Assembly (NCBI GenBank): GCA_025463365.1
Contig: JAOBWM010000147.1
Coordinates: 1-56,957 of the forward strand
Reading direction: 5' to 3'
From: Acidimicrobiales bacterium
GTDB taxonomy: Bacteria > Actinomycetota > Acidimicrobiia > Acidimicrobiales > Iamiaceae
DNA: 56,957 nt
In this document: piece after piece, positions 38,538 to 49,998 of the stretch
Layout: the number at the start of each line of letters is the position of its first letter
How positions within the stretch are numbered: the stretch's first letter is position 1
The notes under the pieces: model-generated
Database searches by the model: none
What the model was told of the DNA's origin: nothing
Seen by the model: only the letters and a program-made list of their open reading frames with translations
Program-made: the position numbers and the translations under genes

Positions 38538-39727
38538 GACGTGGCCTCCTCGTGCGGTCGGGCCGGCTCGGGAGCCCGGAGGTGATCCCGGGGTGATTCC
38601 GTGGTGGCGGCGGCGAACGCCTCCAGAGCTTCGCGCTGCTCGGGGGTCAGCGATGTGGGTACGGCCACCTCGACGGTGACGAGCAGATCGCCGGTGCCCT
38701 TGGCGGCCACCACCCCGCGGCCCTTCACCCGGAACGTGCGACCGGCCTTGGTGCCCGCCGGGATGCGCACCTTGACGACGGCATCGTCGATCGTCGGCAC
38801 GTCGATGTCGGCGCCGAGGGCGGCCTCGGCGAAGGTGACGGGCACGGTGATGCGGAGGTTGCGGCCCTCCATGCGGAACAGGCGGTGCGGCTCCACGGTG
38901 CACATGACGAACAGGTCACCAGGAGGACCACCGTTGCGGCCAGGGTCACCCCGACCCTTGAGCCGGATGCGCTGGCCGGCGCTCACGCCGGCGGGGATGC
39001 GGACCTTGACCTCCCGCGGCCGGCGTTCGACCCCGGCGCCGTGGCAGGTGGGGCACGGGTGCTCGATCCGGACGCCACGGCCGCCACAGACGGGGCAGGG
39101 ACGAGACATCGCGAACATGCCCTGGTCGTCTCCCACCACGCCCCGCCCGCCACAGTTCTCGCACGTGATCGGCGAGGTCCCCGGTGCGGCGCCGTTGCCC
39201 TTGCAGGTGTGGCACACCGCGTCGCTGACGAGGTGGAGCGTGGTCGTGAGGCCGCGCACGGCGTCGACGAAGTCGAGGTGGAGCGTCGCTTCGAGGTCTG
39301 CGCCGCGCTGAGGACCGGTCGGCCCGCGACGGCCGCGCCGACCTCCCGGGGTCGCTCCACCGCCGAACAGGTTGCCGAAGATGTCGCCGATGCCACCCAT
39401 GCCACCCATGTCGTCGACGTTGAAGGTGAACCCGCCGGGGCCACCGAAGCCGCCGGGGCCACCGGGTCCCCCGCCGCTGAACGCGGCCGGGCCGAGGCGG
39501 CGGACCTCGTCGTACTCCTTGCGCTTCTCGGCATCGCCGATCACGTCGTAGGCAGCAGAGATCTCCTTGAAGCGCTCCTCGGCGGCGGGGTCGCCGGGGT
39601 TGGCGTCGGGATGGTTGGCGCGGGCCAGCTTCCGGTACGCGCGCGTGATCTCCTTGGCGTCGGCGGTGTCCGACACGCCGAGGAGGGCGTAGTAGTCCTT
39701 GTCGAACCACTCGCGCTGGGGAGCCAC
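38534..39727 (-). CDS. dnaJ: co-chaperone DnaJ
   Basis: This 397-residue protein stimulates DnaK ATPase activity and delivers substrates. The J-domain has the HPD motif in ARANHPDANPG. The Gly/Phe-rich linker is GGPGGPGGFGGPGG. Four zinc-binding repeats are present: CHTCKGNG, CENCGGRG, CPVCGGRG and CPTCHGAG. The C-terminal substrate domains include VRIPAGVSAGQRIRLKGRG. The start is GTG 39727 (MAPQREWFDKDYY), 11 bp after grpE. The upstream frame overlaps grpE on the same strand and is not homologous. Confidence 0.97.
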   Translation of the reverse strand: MAPQREWFDKDYYALLGVSDTADAKEITRAYRKLARANHPDANPGDPAAEERFKEISAAYDVIGDAEKRKEYDEVRRLGPAAFSGGGPGGPGGFGGPGGFTFNVDDMGGMGGIGDIFGNLFGGGATPGGRRGRRGPTGPQRGADLEATLHLDFVDAVRGLTTTLHLVSDAVCHTCKGNGAAPGTSPITCENCGGRGVVGDDQGMFAMSRPCPVCGGRGVRIEHPCPTCHGAGVERRPREVKVRIPAGVSAGQRIRLKGRGDPGRNGGPPGDLFVMCTVEPHRLFRMEGRNLRITVPVTFAEAALGADIDVPTIDDAVVKVRIPAGTKAGRTFRVKGRGVVAAKGTGDLLVTVEVAVPTSLTPEQREALEAFAAATTESPRDHLRAPEPARPHEEATS

Positions 39728-39738
39728 GGCCGACCGCC

Positions 39739-40334
39739 CTACCCGCGGACCTTGACCATGGCGGGTCGCACGACCCGACCCTTCCAGGAGTACCCGGCGC
39801 GCATCACCGCGGAGACGACGGTGCCGTCGTCGCCGTCGGCTGCGGGCTCGTGCATGACCGCCTCGTGCAGGTTCGGGTCGAACGGCTCGCCGGCCGGGTC
39901 GATCCGCTGGAGGCCTTGCTTCTCGAGGGTCCCCAGCAGGGCGGCGTAGATCGGCTCCACCTCGGTGGCGCCGTGGTGGATGGCGCCGTCGCACGCATCG
40001 AGCACCGGAAGCAGCTGCTCCACGAGACCTTCGGCGGCGCGGGCGACATCGTCGGCCTGCTGCTTGGACACCCGCTTGCGGTAGTTCTCGAAGTCGGCCT
40101 GGTTGCGGCGGAGCGAATCGAGGTAGTCGTCGCGCTCCGCGGTGGTGAGCTCGAGGGCGGCGATGAGCTCCTCGACCGATGCCGGAGTGGTGGCATCGAT
40201 GGCGGGCTCGCCCGCGTCAGCCGGCGGCGCAGCGTCGGGGGGCGCGGCGCCCTCGGCCGCGAGGTCGTCCGTGACGGCCGGCGGACCGAGGGGGTCTTCC
40301 ACCCCCTCGGTCGGGTCGACCGGATCCTGCGCAC

Positions 40335-40338
<4 letters not shown>
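39739..40338 (-). CDS. grpE: nucleotide exchange factor GrpE
   Basis: This 199-residue protein releases ADP from DnaK. The first 50 residues are acidic and Pro/Ala-rich; then comes the long helix with [19 protein letters not shown] and the beta domain ending in [16 protein letters not shown], the family signature. The GTG start overlaps the dnaK stop (GTGA), indicating coupled translation. Confidence 0.97.
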
Positions 40339-42197
<1,859 letters not shown>

Positions 42198-42247
42198 GGC
42201 TGCCTCTCCTGTGTGTTGCTGGTCTGAGAACGAAGTGAACGCTGGTC

Positions 42248-42277
42248 ACTATAAAAGTTGAGTGTGTGGTTATCAAC
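42248..42277 (-). promoter_or_regulatory. dnaK promoter overlapped by a HAIR operator
   Basis: On the minus strand TTGATA (42276-42271) is followed by a 17-bp spacer and TATAGT (42253-42248), close to sigma70 consensus. A HAIR-like dyad GTTGATA-N7-ACTCAAC spans 42277-42257 and covers the -35 box; its second half matches the HspR consensus in 6 of 7 positions. The start codon is about 50 bp downstream. HspR bound here would block RNA polymerase. The divergent acyltransferase gene starts 136 bp to the right. Confidence 0.82.
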
Positions 42278-42412
42278 TCGGTGCGGCGGGATCTTCGAGC
42301 CGCTCGATGCCCCCTGGCGGCTGGGCCGACCGGCGCCACGGACGGAGCCGCCGCGGTGCCGCTGCCCAGCCGGTGCGACCATCGCCAGGCCAGGGCCCTA
42401 GCCTCTCGCCCG

Positions 42413-44716
42413 ATGGGGGACACGCTCACGCAGCACGGCGGGCCGGCGAGCAACGGTCCTCCGGTGGTCGCGCCGACGGCGAGGCGGGCCCCGGCCGGTC
42501 AGCGCCACGAACGGATCCCGGCGCTCGACGGCCTCCGCGGCATCGCCGTCGTCGGCGTCGTGCTCTACCACGGCGGTCACCTCCGCGGCGGCTTCCTCGG
42601 CGTCGACCTGTTCTTCGTCCTGTCCGGCTACCTCATCACCACCGTGCTGTTGCGCTCGGTGGGCCCGGACGGGTCGATCGGGCTCAAGCGGTTCTGGTCC
42701 CGACGGGCCCGACGCCTGCTTCCCGCCCTCATCGTGCTGCTCGTGGTCGTGCTGCCCGTCTACGCCCACTGGTTCGCGACACCGACGGACCTGGACCCGG
42801 TCCGCTACGACGGCCTCGGCAGCCTCTTCTACGTCACCAACTGGGCCCAGATCCTGCACGGCCAGAGCTACTTCACGGTGACGCTCGCCGACTCCCCGAT
42901 CCGCCACCTGTGGAGCCTGGCGGTCGAGGAGCAGTTCTACCTGGTGTGGCCACTGGTGGTCGTCGCCGCGGTCCGCCGCGGGGGCGCGAGGACCGTCTTC
43001 GTCGTCGCCTCGGTGCTGGGCCTGGCGTCAGCCGGGATCACGATCGGGCTCGGCCTCACGCGAGCGGTGTCGTTCAACAGCATCTACCTGGGTACCCACA
43101 CCCGGGCCGCGGGCTTGCTCGCCGGTGCCGCCCTCGCGGCCTGGTTCGCCGTCCACGGCGCGCCGCGGTCCGAGGCTGCACAGCGCCGGCTCCAGGGCGC
43201 GGCGATGGTCGCCGTCGTCGTGCTCGGTGCGATGTGGATGACCCTGCGCGTCACCCAGCAGTCCCTCTACGTGGGCGGCCTCGCCATCTCGGCCATCGCC
43301 GGCACGCTCCTCGTAGCCACGGCGGCCACCTCCACCAGTGGTCCCCTCATCCGGGTCCTTTCGCTGCGCCCCCTCCGCCTGCTGGGCACGATCAGCTACG
43401 GCATCTACCTGTGGTCGTGGCCCATCACGCAGCTGGTCTCGGAGCGCCACACACCGCTGCGGGGCTGGACGCTCCTGATCGTCCAGGTGATCCTCACCGT
43501 CGACATCGCCGCCGCGAGCTGGCTCGTGCTCGAGCGGCCGGTCCTCCGGGGTGCGATCCGCCCACCGTGGAGCGCGCGCGTCCTCACCTTCGGCGCGGTC
43601 GCCGCCGCCGTGGCCGTGATCGCGGCGACGGCCGGAGCCGTGGCCGCTCCGTCCACGTCGGTCTCGACGGCGGGCTACGCCATGTCGAAGGTGGACGGCG
43701 CGCCACGACTGCTCGTCGTCGGCGACTCCTTGCCCGGCCGGATCGTCCAGGAGGGGATCCTCCCCCAGCGCGACGTGCTCGGGGTGTCCACCGTCGACCG
43801 GACCGTGCCCGGATGCATCCTGCTGCGGTCCGTCGGGATCGTGAGGGGCCGCGAGGGCAACGTCCGCGATGACGTCCACCCCTGCGACGACGGATGGGGG
43901 CACCTCATCGAGCGGTTCCACCCCGACGTAGTGCTCATGATGTTCGGCGAGTTCCCCAACGACGAGGTCGAGATCGACGGGCGCTTCAACCTCCCGTGCA
44001 CGGCTGCGTACCAGCGCGCGGAGCGGGCGAAGCTGGGCGAGGCGTTCGACCAGCTGACCGCCGGGGGTGCCCGGCTGGTGATCTCCACCGCACCGGGTTC
44101 GAGCGTCTCGTGGGTGCTGGCCGGCATGCCACCGGGCATGAACGACCGGGTCGCCTGCATGAACCAGTTGTACCGCGAGGTCGCGGCGCAACACCACGGG
44201 GTGGACGTCGTCGACCTGGCCTCGTACGTGTGCCCGCCGGGTGAGCGCTGCAAGGAGCAGGTCGACGGCATCAACCTGCGACAGGACACGATCCACTTCC
44301 GCGGGGCGGCGGCCGAGCTGGTGGCGCGCTGGCTGATCGCCAAGGTCTTCGGCACCAAGCAGGTCGCCCCGCCGCCAGCGGCCACCACCGCCCCGAAGCC
44401 GCCGTTCTGCGGCCAACTGGCGCTCTTGCAGAAGAACCTGGGCCAGTTCAGCGCGACGACGTTCGGCGCGCCCGGCTCCCCCGAACGCGACGCGCTGATC
44501 GGCGCCATGCGACCCCTGCCTCCAGGGTTCGAATCGTCCGCGCCACCGGAGCTCAGGGCGGACATCACGTCGTTGGTGGACGGATGGGACGCGCTGCTCG
44601 ACCGGGTGGCCGCCCTTCCCGCCAAGCCGACCGACGCGCAGTACGTGGCCGCGCTCGCGGCGGTGGGCGCCCCGGTGGCTCACCTCGGTAGCTGGTCCGC
44701 GACGAACTGCGGCTGA
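42413..44716 (+). CDS. acyltransferase-3/SGNH fusion protein with extra C-terminal domain
   Basis: This 767-residue protein has about eleven membrane helices in its first 420 residues. [18 protein letters not shown] is the acyltransferase-3 signature; [10 protein letters not shown] and [16 protein letters not shown] are also family blocks. A soluble SGNH-like domain follows, with VVGDSLPGRI (block I Ser) and DTIHFRG (block V Asp/His). OafA-type fusions acylate surface polysaccharides. Uniquely among the four paralogs here, it has a further 125 or so residues with two Cys after a Pro/Ala/Thr linker. The start is ATG 42413 (MGDTLTQ); upstream codons look non-coding. It is divergent from dnaK and co-directional with the GT-C-like gene 26 bp downstream. 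Confidence 0.9.
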   Translation: MGDTLTQHGGPASNGPPVVAPTARRAPAGQRHERIPALDGLRGIAVVGVVLYHGGHLRGGFLGVDLFFVLSGYLITTVLLRSVGPDGSIGLKRFWSRRARRLLPALIVLLVVVLPVYAHWFATPTDLDPVRYDGLGSLFYVTNWAQILHGQSYFTVTLADSPIRHLWSLAVEEQFYLVWPLVVVAAVRRGGARTVFVVASVLGLASAGITIGLGLTRAVSFNSIYLGTHTRAAGLLAGAALAAWFAVHGAPRSEAAQRRLQGAAMVAVVVLGAMWMTLRVTQQSLYVGGLAISAIAGTLLVATAATSTSGPLIRVLSLRPLRLLGTISYGIYLWSWPITQLVSERHTPLRGWTLLIVQVILTVDIAAASWLVLERPVLRGAIRPPWSARVLTFGAVAAAVAVIAATAGAVAAPSTSVSTAGYAMSKVDGAPRLLVVGDSLPGRIVQEGILPQRDVLGVSTVDRTVPGCILLRSVGIVRGREGNVRDDVHPCDDGWGHLIERFHPDVVLMMFGEFPNDEVEIDGRFNLPCTAAYQRAERAKLGEAFDQLTAGGARLVISTAPGSSVSWVLAGMPPGMNDRVACMNQLYREVAAQHHGVDVVDLASYVCPPGERCKEQVDGINLRQDTIHFRGAAAELVARWLIAKVFGTKQVAPPPAATTAPKPPFCGQLALLQKNLGQFSATTFGAPGSPERDALIGAMRPLPPGFESSAPPELRADITSLVDGWDALLDRVAALPAKPTDAQYVAALAAVGAPVAHLGSWSATNCG

Positions 44717-44742
44717 GGGGCCCACTGGTACGGTCCCGCGCC

Positions 44743-46911
44743 ATGGCGACGCCGGCGCAGCCCATCGAGCGCAAGGCGCCGGCCCGCGAGGGAGCGGTGA
44801 CCGTGCGCGGACCCGCCGTTCGGAGTCGATCGGGTTCCGAGCGGCCGCGAGGCGAGCGACCGCCAAGGCGCCCTGGCCCCGTGGCGGTGTTTCGTGCCGG
44901 CGTGGCGATCGCCTGTGCACCGATCGTCATCAGCGTCGCGTGGGCGATCCGGCATCGCCAGTGGCCCGCCGGCGACCGTTCGATCATGGGCGTCTTCACC
45001 CAGGACGTGTTCACCCGCCACACCCCGTTGGTCGGCACCGTCTCCACGATGGGGAACTACTCCGAGCACCTCGACGCAAAGTCCGTCCACCACCTCGGCC
45101 CGGCCCAGTTCTGGGCCCTGTCCATCCCGAACTGGCTGACCGGCGGCCGACCCGTCGGCATGCTGCTCGGCGCCCTGCTGGTCAACTGCGGCGCCGTCGT
45201 GCTCGTCGCGGTGTTCGTCCGACGCCGACTGGGCACGACTGCGGCCACCGGCGCGGTGTTGATGTGCACGGTCCTCGCCTACGGCCTCGGTCCGTCGATG
45301 CTCCGCGACGTGTGGACGCCGTTCCTCGGGTTGTGGCCCCTGCTCGCGCTGGGGGTGCTCACCTGGTCGCTGCTCGACGGTGACGCGCGCGCGCTGCCGT
45401 GGGCCGCGCTGGTGTCGGGGTTCCTCGCCCAGATCGAGCTGATGTTCGTGGCCCCCGCGGCCGTCTTGAGCGCGGCCGGCGTCATCGGGTTCGCGCTCCG
45501 GCGCCGAGCCGACCGCCAGGCGGCCGACGCCGTGGCCCGCCCGTCCGATGCCGAGGCCGATGCCGAGGCCGGTACCGGCACCCAGGCGTCAGGCAACGGG
45601 GCGCCGCGGTCCGCCGGCCTGAGGGCGCCGGCGCGCCCGGCACCGCTCGGATGGGTGCTGATCCGGTGCCAGCTGATCGCGCTCGCGATGTGGTGGCCGG
45701 TGGCGTACCAGGAGCTCACCGGCAAGCCAGGCAACCTCACCTTGTTGATCCGGGCCCTCCGACACCCCGGCGACAAGGCCGGGGCGGCCTTCGTGAGGCA
45801 CAACGTCGTGGCCCAACTCGCACTCCCACCCGTCTGGATCCGCCGAGCCACCTCGCCGTTCCAGATCGGCCAGTCCCCGAGCGTCGTCGCCGTCGTATCT
45901 GCGGTCGCCTTCGCCGCCCTGCTCGTCGTGGTCACCGTGGCGGCGTGGCACCGCCGCCACCAGGCCCCCACCGTGCTCGCGCTCCTGCTCACCACCTACC
46001 CCGTGCTGCTCGCCGGGCTGGTCAACCTCGAGATCACACCGGCCGGGGGCACGATCGGGCTGCAGTACCGGCGGTGGCTCTGGCCCTTCGGCGCGTTCCT
46101 CTGGTTCGCCGTGATCGTGGGCGTGGTCAGCTGGGCCGCCGAGCGGTCGTGGGCCTCGGCGGTGCGGGCCAGGATCGAGGCCAAGCAGCTCGCCGCCGGT
46201 GTCGCGACCCTCGCCCTGGCAACGGTCGTCGTGATCCCCGCCTCGCTCGGCCAGCTCACGCCCCCCAGCGACGACGTGCGGATCAACCCGCTCGTGCAGT
46301 CGATGTGGGGTCCGCTGCATCGCCGCCTCGACAAGCGGTCCACGTACCTGGCCGTGGACGGCGCCGACGCCGCGTTCGGCCTCGGGCCTGAGATCATGCG
46401 CCGCCTCGTCGTGGACGGGTTCACGATGCGCACGTCCACGTTCGGCGCGGACTCGTACGGCGACCAGCGCGTGCTCAGCGCCGACCGACCGGCAGCCCAG
46501 ACCCTCGAGCTCGTCACCGGCAAGGTGACCCTCGCGCCACCGGACCTCCCCGTCACCGTGCTGGCCGCCGGGCGGCGCGACGGCTCCTCGGCCGAGGAGT
46601 ACGTGACGCTCGCGAACCGGCTCGTGGTCCGCCTGCGGGGCGGGGCCGGCTTCCAACTCACCGCCGCCGGACTGCGGAAGCTGCACGAGCAGCTCCTCGA
46701 GGACGGCGACCGGCCCCTGCAGAAGACGCTCGACATGCTGGCCGACCCCACCCGGGCCATGTTCGACGTCACGCTCCTTCGACTCCAGGTCGCGGGTCAG
46801 ACCACCCGCTCACCGCTCAGCGACGACGAGGCCCGGCAGCTCCTCGCCGGGCTCCGTCCCGTCGGCGCGCTCGCCTTCCTCCGCGGCGCGCCGAAGGTCC
46901 CGTCGGCCTGA
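44743..46911 (+). CDS. polytopic membrane protein, putative GT-C-type glycosyltransferase (paralog)
   Basis: This 722-residue protein has a basic, disordered N-terminus of about 45 residues, ten to twelve membrane helices and a soluble C-terminal region from about 480. The first outer loop, GDRSIMGVFTQDVFTRHTPL then T-x-G-N-Y and HHLGPAQFW, aligns with the protein at 34936-36648. The Asp and His residues are kept, so the fold is probably the same. It follows the acyltransferase/SGNH gene by 26 bp, implying that glycan transfer and acylation act on one surface polymer. It is longer than its paralog by about 150 residues. The enzymatic role is inferred. Confidence 0.78.
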   Translation: MATPAQPIERKAPAREGAVTVRGPAVRSRSGSERPRGERPPRRPGPVAVFRAGVAIACAPIVISVAWAIRHRQWPAGDRSIMGVFTQDVFTRHTPLVGTVSTMGNYSEHLDAKSVHHLGPAQFWALSIPNWLTGGRPVGMLLGALLVNCGAVVLVAVFVRRRLGTTAATGAVLMCTVLAYGLGPSMLRDVWTPFLGLWPLLALGVLTWSLLDGDARALPWAALVSGFLAQIELMFVAPAAVLSAAGVIGFALRRRADRQAADAVARPSDAEADAEAGTGTQASGNGAPRSAGLRAPARPAPLGWVLIRCQLIALAMWWPVAYQELTGKPGNLTLLIRALRHPGDKAGAAFVRHNVVAQLALPPVWIRRATSPFQIGQSPSVVAVVSAVAFAALLVVVTVAAWHRRHQAPTVLALLLTTYPVLLAGLVNLEITPAGGTIGLQYRRWLWPFGAFLWFAVIVGVVSWAAERSWASAVRARIEAKQLAAGVATLALATVVVIPASLGQLTPPSDDVRINPLVQSMWGPLHRRLDKRSTYLAVDGADAAFGLGPEIMRRLVVDGFTMRTSTFGADSYGDQRVLSADRPAAQTLELVTGKVTLAPPDLPVTVLAAGRRDGSSAEEYVTLANRLVVRLRGGAGFQLTAAGLRKLHEQLLEDGDRPLQKTLDMLADPTRAMFDVTLLRLQVAGQTTRSPLSDDEARQLLAGLRPVGALAFLRGAPKVPSA

Positions 46912-46973
46912 CGCGCGACCGGAGGGGCGACCGGCTGACCGGGCCCCTCGGTCACCCGTGCCACCATTCCCCC

Positions 46974-47789
46974 ATGGCCGACCCGACCACCGACTTCGTC
47001 GCGATGCTCACCTTGGAGCCGCAAGGACCCGACGTGTGGGTGGGAGCCGGGCCTCGGTATCCGTGGGGCGGCCTCTACGGCGGGCAGATCGTGGCTCAGG
47101 CGCTGCGGGCCGCATCCCATTCGGTCGAGCCCCAGTACCGGGTGCATTCGCTGCACGCGTACTTCATCCGCCGCGGCGACCACACCGAGCCCGTGCGCTA
47201 CGAGGTCGACCGGGTCCGCAACGGCCGCTCGTTCGTGACCCGGACCGTCACCGCCCGCCAGGCGATCGGCGTCATCTTGTCGATGTCGGTGTCGTTCCAG
47301 GTCGACGAGGACGCACCCGAGGTCCAGGCGGCCGAGATCCCCGAGCACGTGCCGGCCCCCGACTCGCTCTCGCAGGACTCGTGGAGCTCCATGTTCGATC
47401 GGGCCACCGTCCCGACCGACGATCTCGTCGGACGGGCGCGTGGCTGGCTCCGCGTCCGGGCCGACCTCGGCGACGACCCCACCCTCAACGCCTGCGGCCT
47501 CGCCTACCTCTCCGACGACTACCCCACCGATGCGGTGGTCGCGCTCCGCCCCGACCGCCCGGGACCGGACACGCCGCCCGACCAGCACCCGTTCGTGGCG
47601 TTCAGCCTCGACCACGCGATCTGGTTCCATCGGCCGCTGCGAGCCGACGAGTGGCACCTCACGGCCATGGTCTGCCACGGGATCATCTCGTCCCGGGGCC
47701 TCACCGTCGGGCACGTCTTCACCGAGGCCGGCGTGCACGTCGCGACCGTCGCCCAAGAGGTGCTCCTCCGGCGCCGCCGTCCCGATTGA
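46974..47789 (+). CDS. tesB: acyl-CoA thioesterase II (TesB-like)
   Basis: This 271-residue double hot-dog protein hydrolyses medium/long acyl-CoA. The first hot-dog has RYPWGGLYGGQIVAQALRAA and LHAYFIRRGDH. The second has FSLDHAIWFHRPLRADEWHL, with the Asp of SLDHAIWFH in the expected catalytic position, and ends GHVFTEAGVHVATVAQEVL. It is probably cytoplasmic. It sits beside acyltransferase genes, but TesB homologs are usually general lipid-metabolism enzymes, so a shared pathway is not implied. The start is ATG 46974 after a 62-bp gap. Confidence 0.93.
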   Translation: MADPTTDFVAMLTLEPQGPDVWVGAGPRYPWGGLYGGQIVAQALRAASHSVEPQYRVHSLHAYFIRRGDHTEPVRYEVDRVRNGRSFVTRTVTARQAIGVILSMSVSFQVDEDAPEVQAAEIPEHVPAPDSLSQDSWSSMFDRATVPTDDLVGRARGWLRVRADLGDDPTLNACGLAYLSDDYPTDAVVALRPDRPGPDTPPDQHPFVAFSLDHAIWFHRPLRADEWHLTAMVCHGIISSRGLTVGHVFTEAGVHVATVAQEVLLRRRRPD

Positions 47790-47813
47790 CCGCGGCGGGC
47801 CTGCGAGCGGTGG

Positions 47814-49835
47814 TCAGCCGCCGTGCGCAGGAGTGCCCGGGGCGGGCGACAGCTTTGCGTCGCGCAGGATCTGGTCGACGATCCACTCGGCCACCTTGTC
47901 GCCCCCGGGTCCGGAGTCGAAGTGGAGGCCGTCGCTGCGCACCGGGCCGCCATCGAGGTCCTCGATGCACGGCTGACCATCGGGACAGAGCAGCTCGTTG
48001 GTGTCGACCACGAAGGTGTCGGGCACCGACTTCGCCACGGCACGGATCACGGCGTCGACGCAGTCGATCCGCTGCTCGGACCCCTCCACCCCGAAGGCGT
48101 TCTTCGAGGAGTGGGCCACGGTGCCGAGCCCGACGGGAGCACCCGTGGCGTGGAGCTCCTCGACGAGCGAGGTGAGCGAGCGCCGGTAGCTGGCGTCGAA
48201 GCCGGGGTCGCACGCCCGGACGTACTCGCCGCTGATCCTGATGTAGTCGTTGGGCCGGGAGCCCGTGAGCAGGTACACGGCCGCGGGCTTGATCGTGGCC
48301 AGGTCACGCAGGGCGAAGTCGGCACAGGCGTCGGGCGCCTTGCTGACCTTGCCGCTGAAGTCCTTCACCTGCTGCCCGGCGAAGGCCACCGAACAGCCGA
48401 CCCGAGCGCGGTTCACGGGGTTCACCCCGTAGCGAGCCGGGTCGGCGGCGACCCGCCCCACCACCGACAGGGCGACCGAATCGCCGGCGAACACGATCTC
48501 GGGGGCACCGGCCAGCTTGACCTTGGCCACGCCGTCGATGTTTCCCGGACCTGGAGCGGACACCGCCCCCATGGTGGAGACGAAGACGAGCACGGCGGCG
48601 ATCTCGATGCCGCCGATGGCCGAGAAGGCGCCCCACGGGCGGCGGATGGCGCCGTGGCGGATGGGCGATTCGACGAACCGGTACGACAGCAGAGCGACCG
48701 CGAGCGAGAGGCCGAGCTTGAGCACGAGGAGGACGGGGTCGTGGAGGAAGCGGTCGCCGAGGAACGGGAGGCGTCCGTTGCGCGCGTCGAGGGCCTGGTA
48801 GATCGGCCAGTGCCAGAGGTACAGGCCGTAGCTGATCTTGCCCAGCGCCCGCAGCGGCGGCGCCGAGAAGATCCACCCGACCAGCGGCGAGACGGGACGG
48901 CTGGCGACGGCCACCACCCCGACGGCGAGGAGGCTGGCGATGGGGAGACCGCCCCGGTAGAGCCAGGGCGACTGGCCGTCGAGGCGGACCCACAGGACCC
49001 CGAGGACGACCACCGCGGCCAGGCCGGCGCCCTCGACCATCCAGGCCGTGGACGAGAGACCGCCCGACGCGCTGGCGGGAGCGGGCGACCGGCGATCCGG
49101 GCGGAACCGCCACGCGGCGAGTGCCGCGCCGACCAGCAGCGCGGCGGCACGGGTGTCGGTTCCCTCGTAGACGCGAGTGTCGGAGGCGCCGAGGACGTGC
49201 AGCCCGACGAACAGGACCGCGGACAGCCCCGCGCCGACGGTGGCGATCCGCCACACGACCCGCGCCGCGTCGGTGCGGCGCCGGGTGAGCACCACGACCA
49301 CGAATGGCCACACCAAGTAGAACTGCTCCTCGATCGCCAGGCTCCACACGTGCTGGAGCGGCGAGGGCGCCAGCGAGAGGTCCCAGTAGCTGGAGCCGTG
49401 GAGGATCGTGCGCCAGTTGGCCACGTAGGCGAGGGTGGCGAAGCCGTCGGCGCGGATGCCCGCGAGGTCGACCGGCCGGGCGATCAACCACGCGTACAAC
49501 GCCACGCCACCGAGGAGGACCAGCAGCGCCGGGAGCAGGCGGCGGGCCCGGCGCGACCAGAAGGCCCTGAGGCCGATGCCACCGGTGGCGCCGTGCTCGG
49601 ACAACAGCAGGGAGGTGATGAGGTAGCCGGAGAGGACGAAGAAGAGGTCGACGCCCAGGTAGCCGCCGGTGAGGTGGCCAGCGTGGAACAACAGCACCGC
49701 CACCACCGCGGCACCCCGGAGGCCGTCGAGCGCCGGCACGTGACTGAAGCCCCACCGACCGTGAGCGGCGGCGTCGGACGTGGCAGATCCGGCGGGCGCG
49801 GTGGCCGCTGGCGTCGGCCGTACCTCGGTCACCAT
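47814..49835 (-). CDS. acyltransferase-3/SGNH fusion protein
   Basis: From ATG 49835 it has 673 residues. The membrane part carries [20 protein letters not shown] and [19 protein letters not shown]. The SGNH part has [18 protein letters not shown] (block I) and [14 protein letters not shown] (block V). Cysteines in GCSVAF, DACADF, ACDPGF, IDCVDA and LLCPDGQPC probably make disulfides outside the cell. It is very close to the protein at 52236-54329, including the C-terminal HGG. GGGAGG precedes ATG 49835; an in-frame ATG at 49880 is an alternative. The probable role is transfer of acetyl or another acyl group to a cell-surface glycan. Confidence 0.9.
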   Translation of the reverse strand: MVTEVRPTPAATAPAGSATSDAAAHGRWGFSHVPALDGLRGAAVVAVLLFHAGHLTGGYLGVDLFFVLSGYLITSLLLSEHGATGGIGLRAFWSRRARRLLPALLVLLGGVALYAWLIARPVDLAGIRADGFATLAYVANWRTILHGSSYWDLSLAPSPLQHVWSLAIEEQFYLVWPFVVVVLTRRRTDAARVVWRIATVGAGLSAVLFVGLHVLGASDTRVYEGTDTRAAALLVGAALAAWRFRPDRRSPAPASASGGLSSTAWMVEGAGLAAVVVLGVLWVRLDGQSPWLYRGGLPIASLLAVGVVAVASRPVSPLVGWIFSAPPLRALGKISYGLYLWHWPIYQALDARNGRLPFLGDRFLHDPVLLVLKLGLSLAVALLSYRFVESPIRHGAIRRPWGAFSAIGGIEIAAVLVFVSTMGAVSAPGPGNIDGVAKVKLAGAPEIVFAGDSVALSVVGRVAADPARYGVNPVNRARVGCSVAFAGQQVKDFSGKVSKAPDACADFALRDLATIKPAAVYLLTGSRPNDYIRISGEYVRACDPGFDASYRRSLTSLVEELHATGAPVGLGTVAHSSKNAFGVEGSEQRIDCVDAVIRAVAKSVPDTFVVDTNELLCPDGQPCIEDLDGGPVRSDGLHFDSGPGGDKVAEWIVDQILRDAKLSPAPGTPAHGG

Positions 49836-49998
49836 CGCGGTCGCAGTCCTCCCGTGTCCGGTGGCTGACGCCGAGACCATCGGGTCCCCATCAGCACGAT
49901 CACGAGGGAGCCCCCAGTCCGGTCCCTCACCATCGCTCCCACGCTAGTAGGGCGGGTCGGGGCACCACCCAAGGGCCCGCCGGCACGCGGGCTCGGCA

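Noticed and set aside
42241-42280. CIRCE/HrcA operator at dnaK
   Set aside because: The dyad does not contain TTAGCACTC or its complement; spacing and half-sites fit HAIR/HspR, and hspR is in the operon.
43028-44920. 630-codon minus-strand frame antisense to an acyltransferase gene
   Set aside because: It is a complementary-strand shadow of a well-supported gene, rich in Arg/His/Gly and without motifs.
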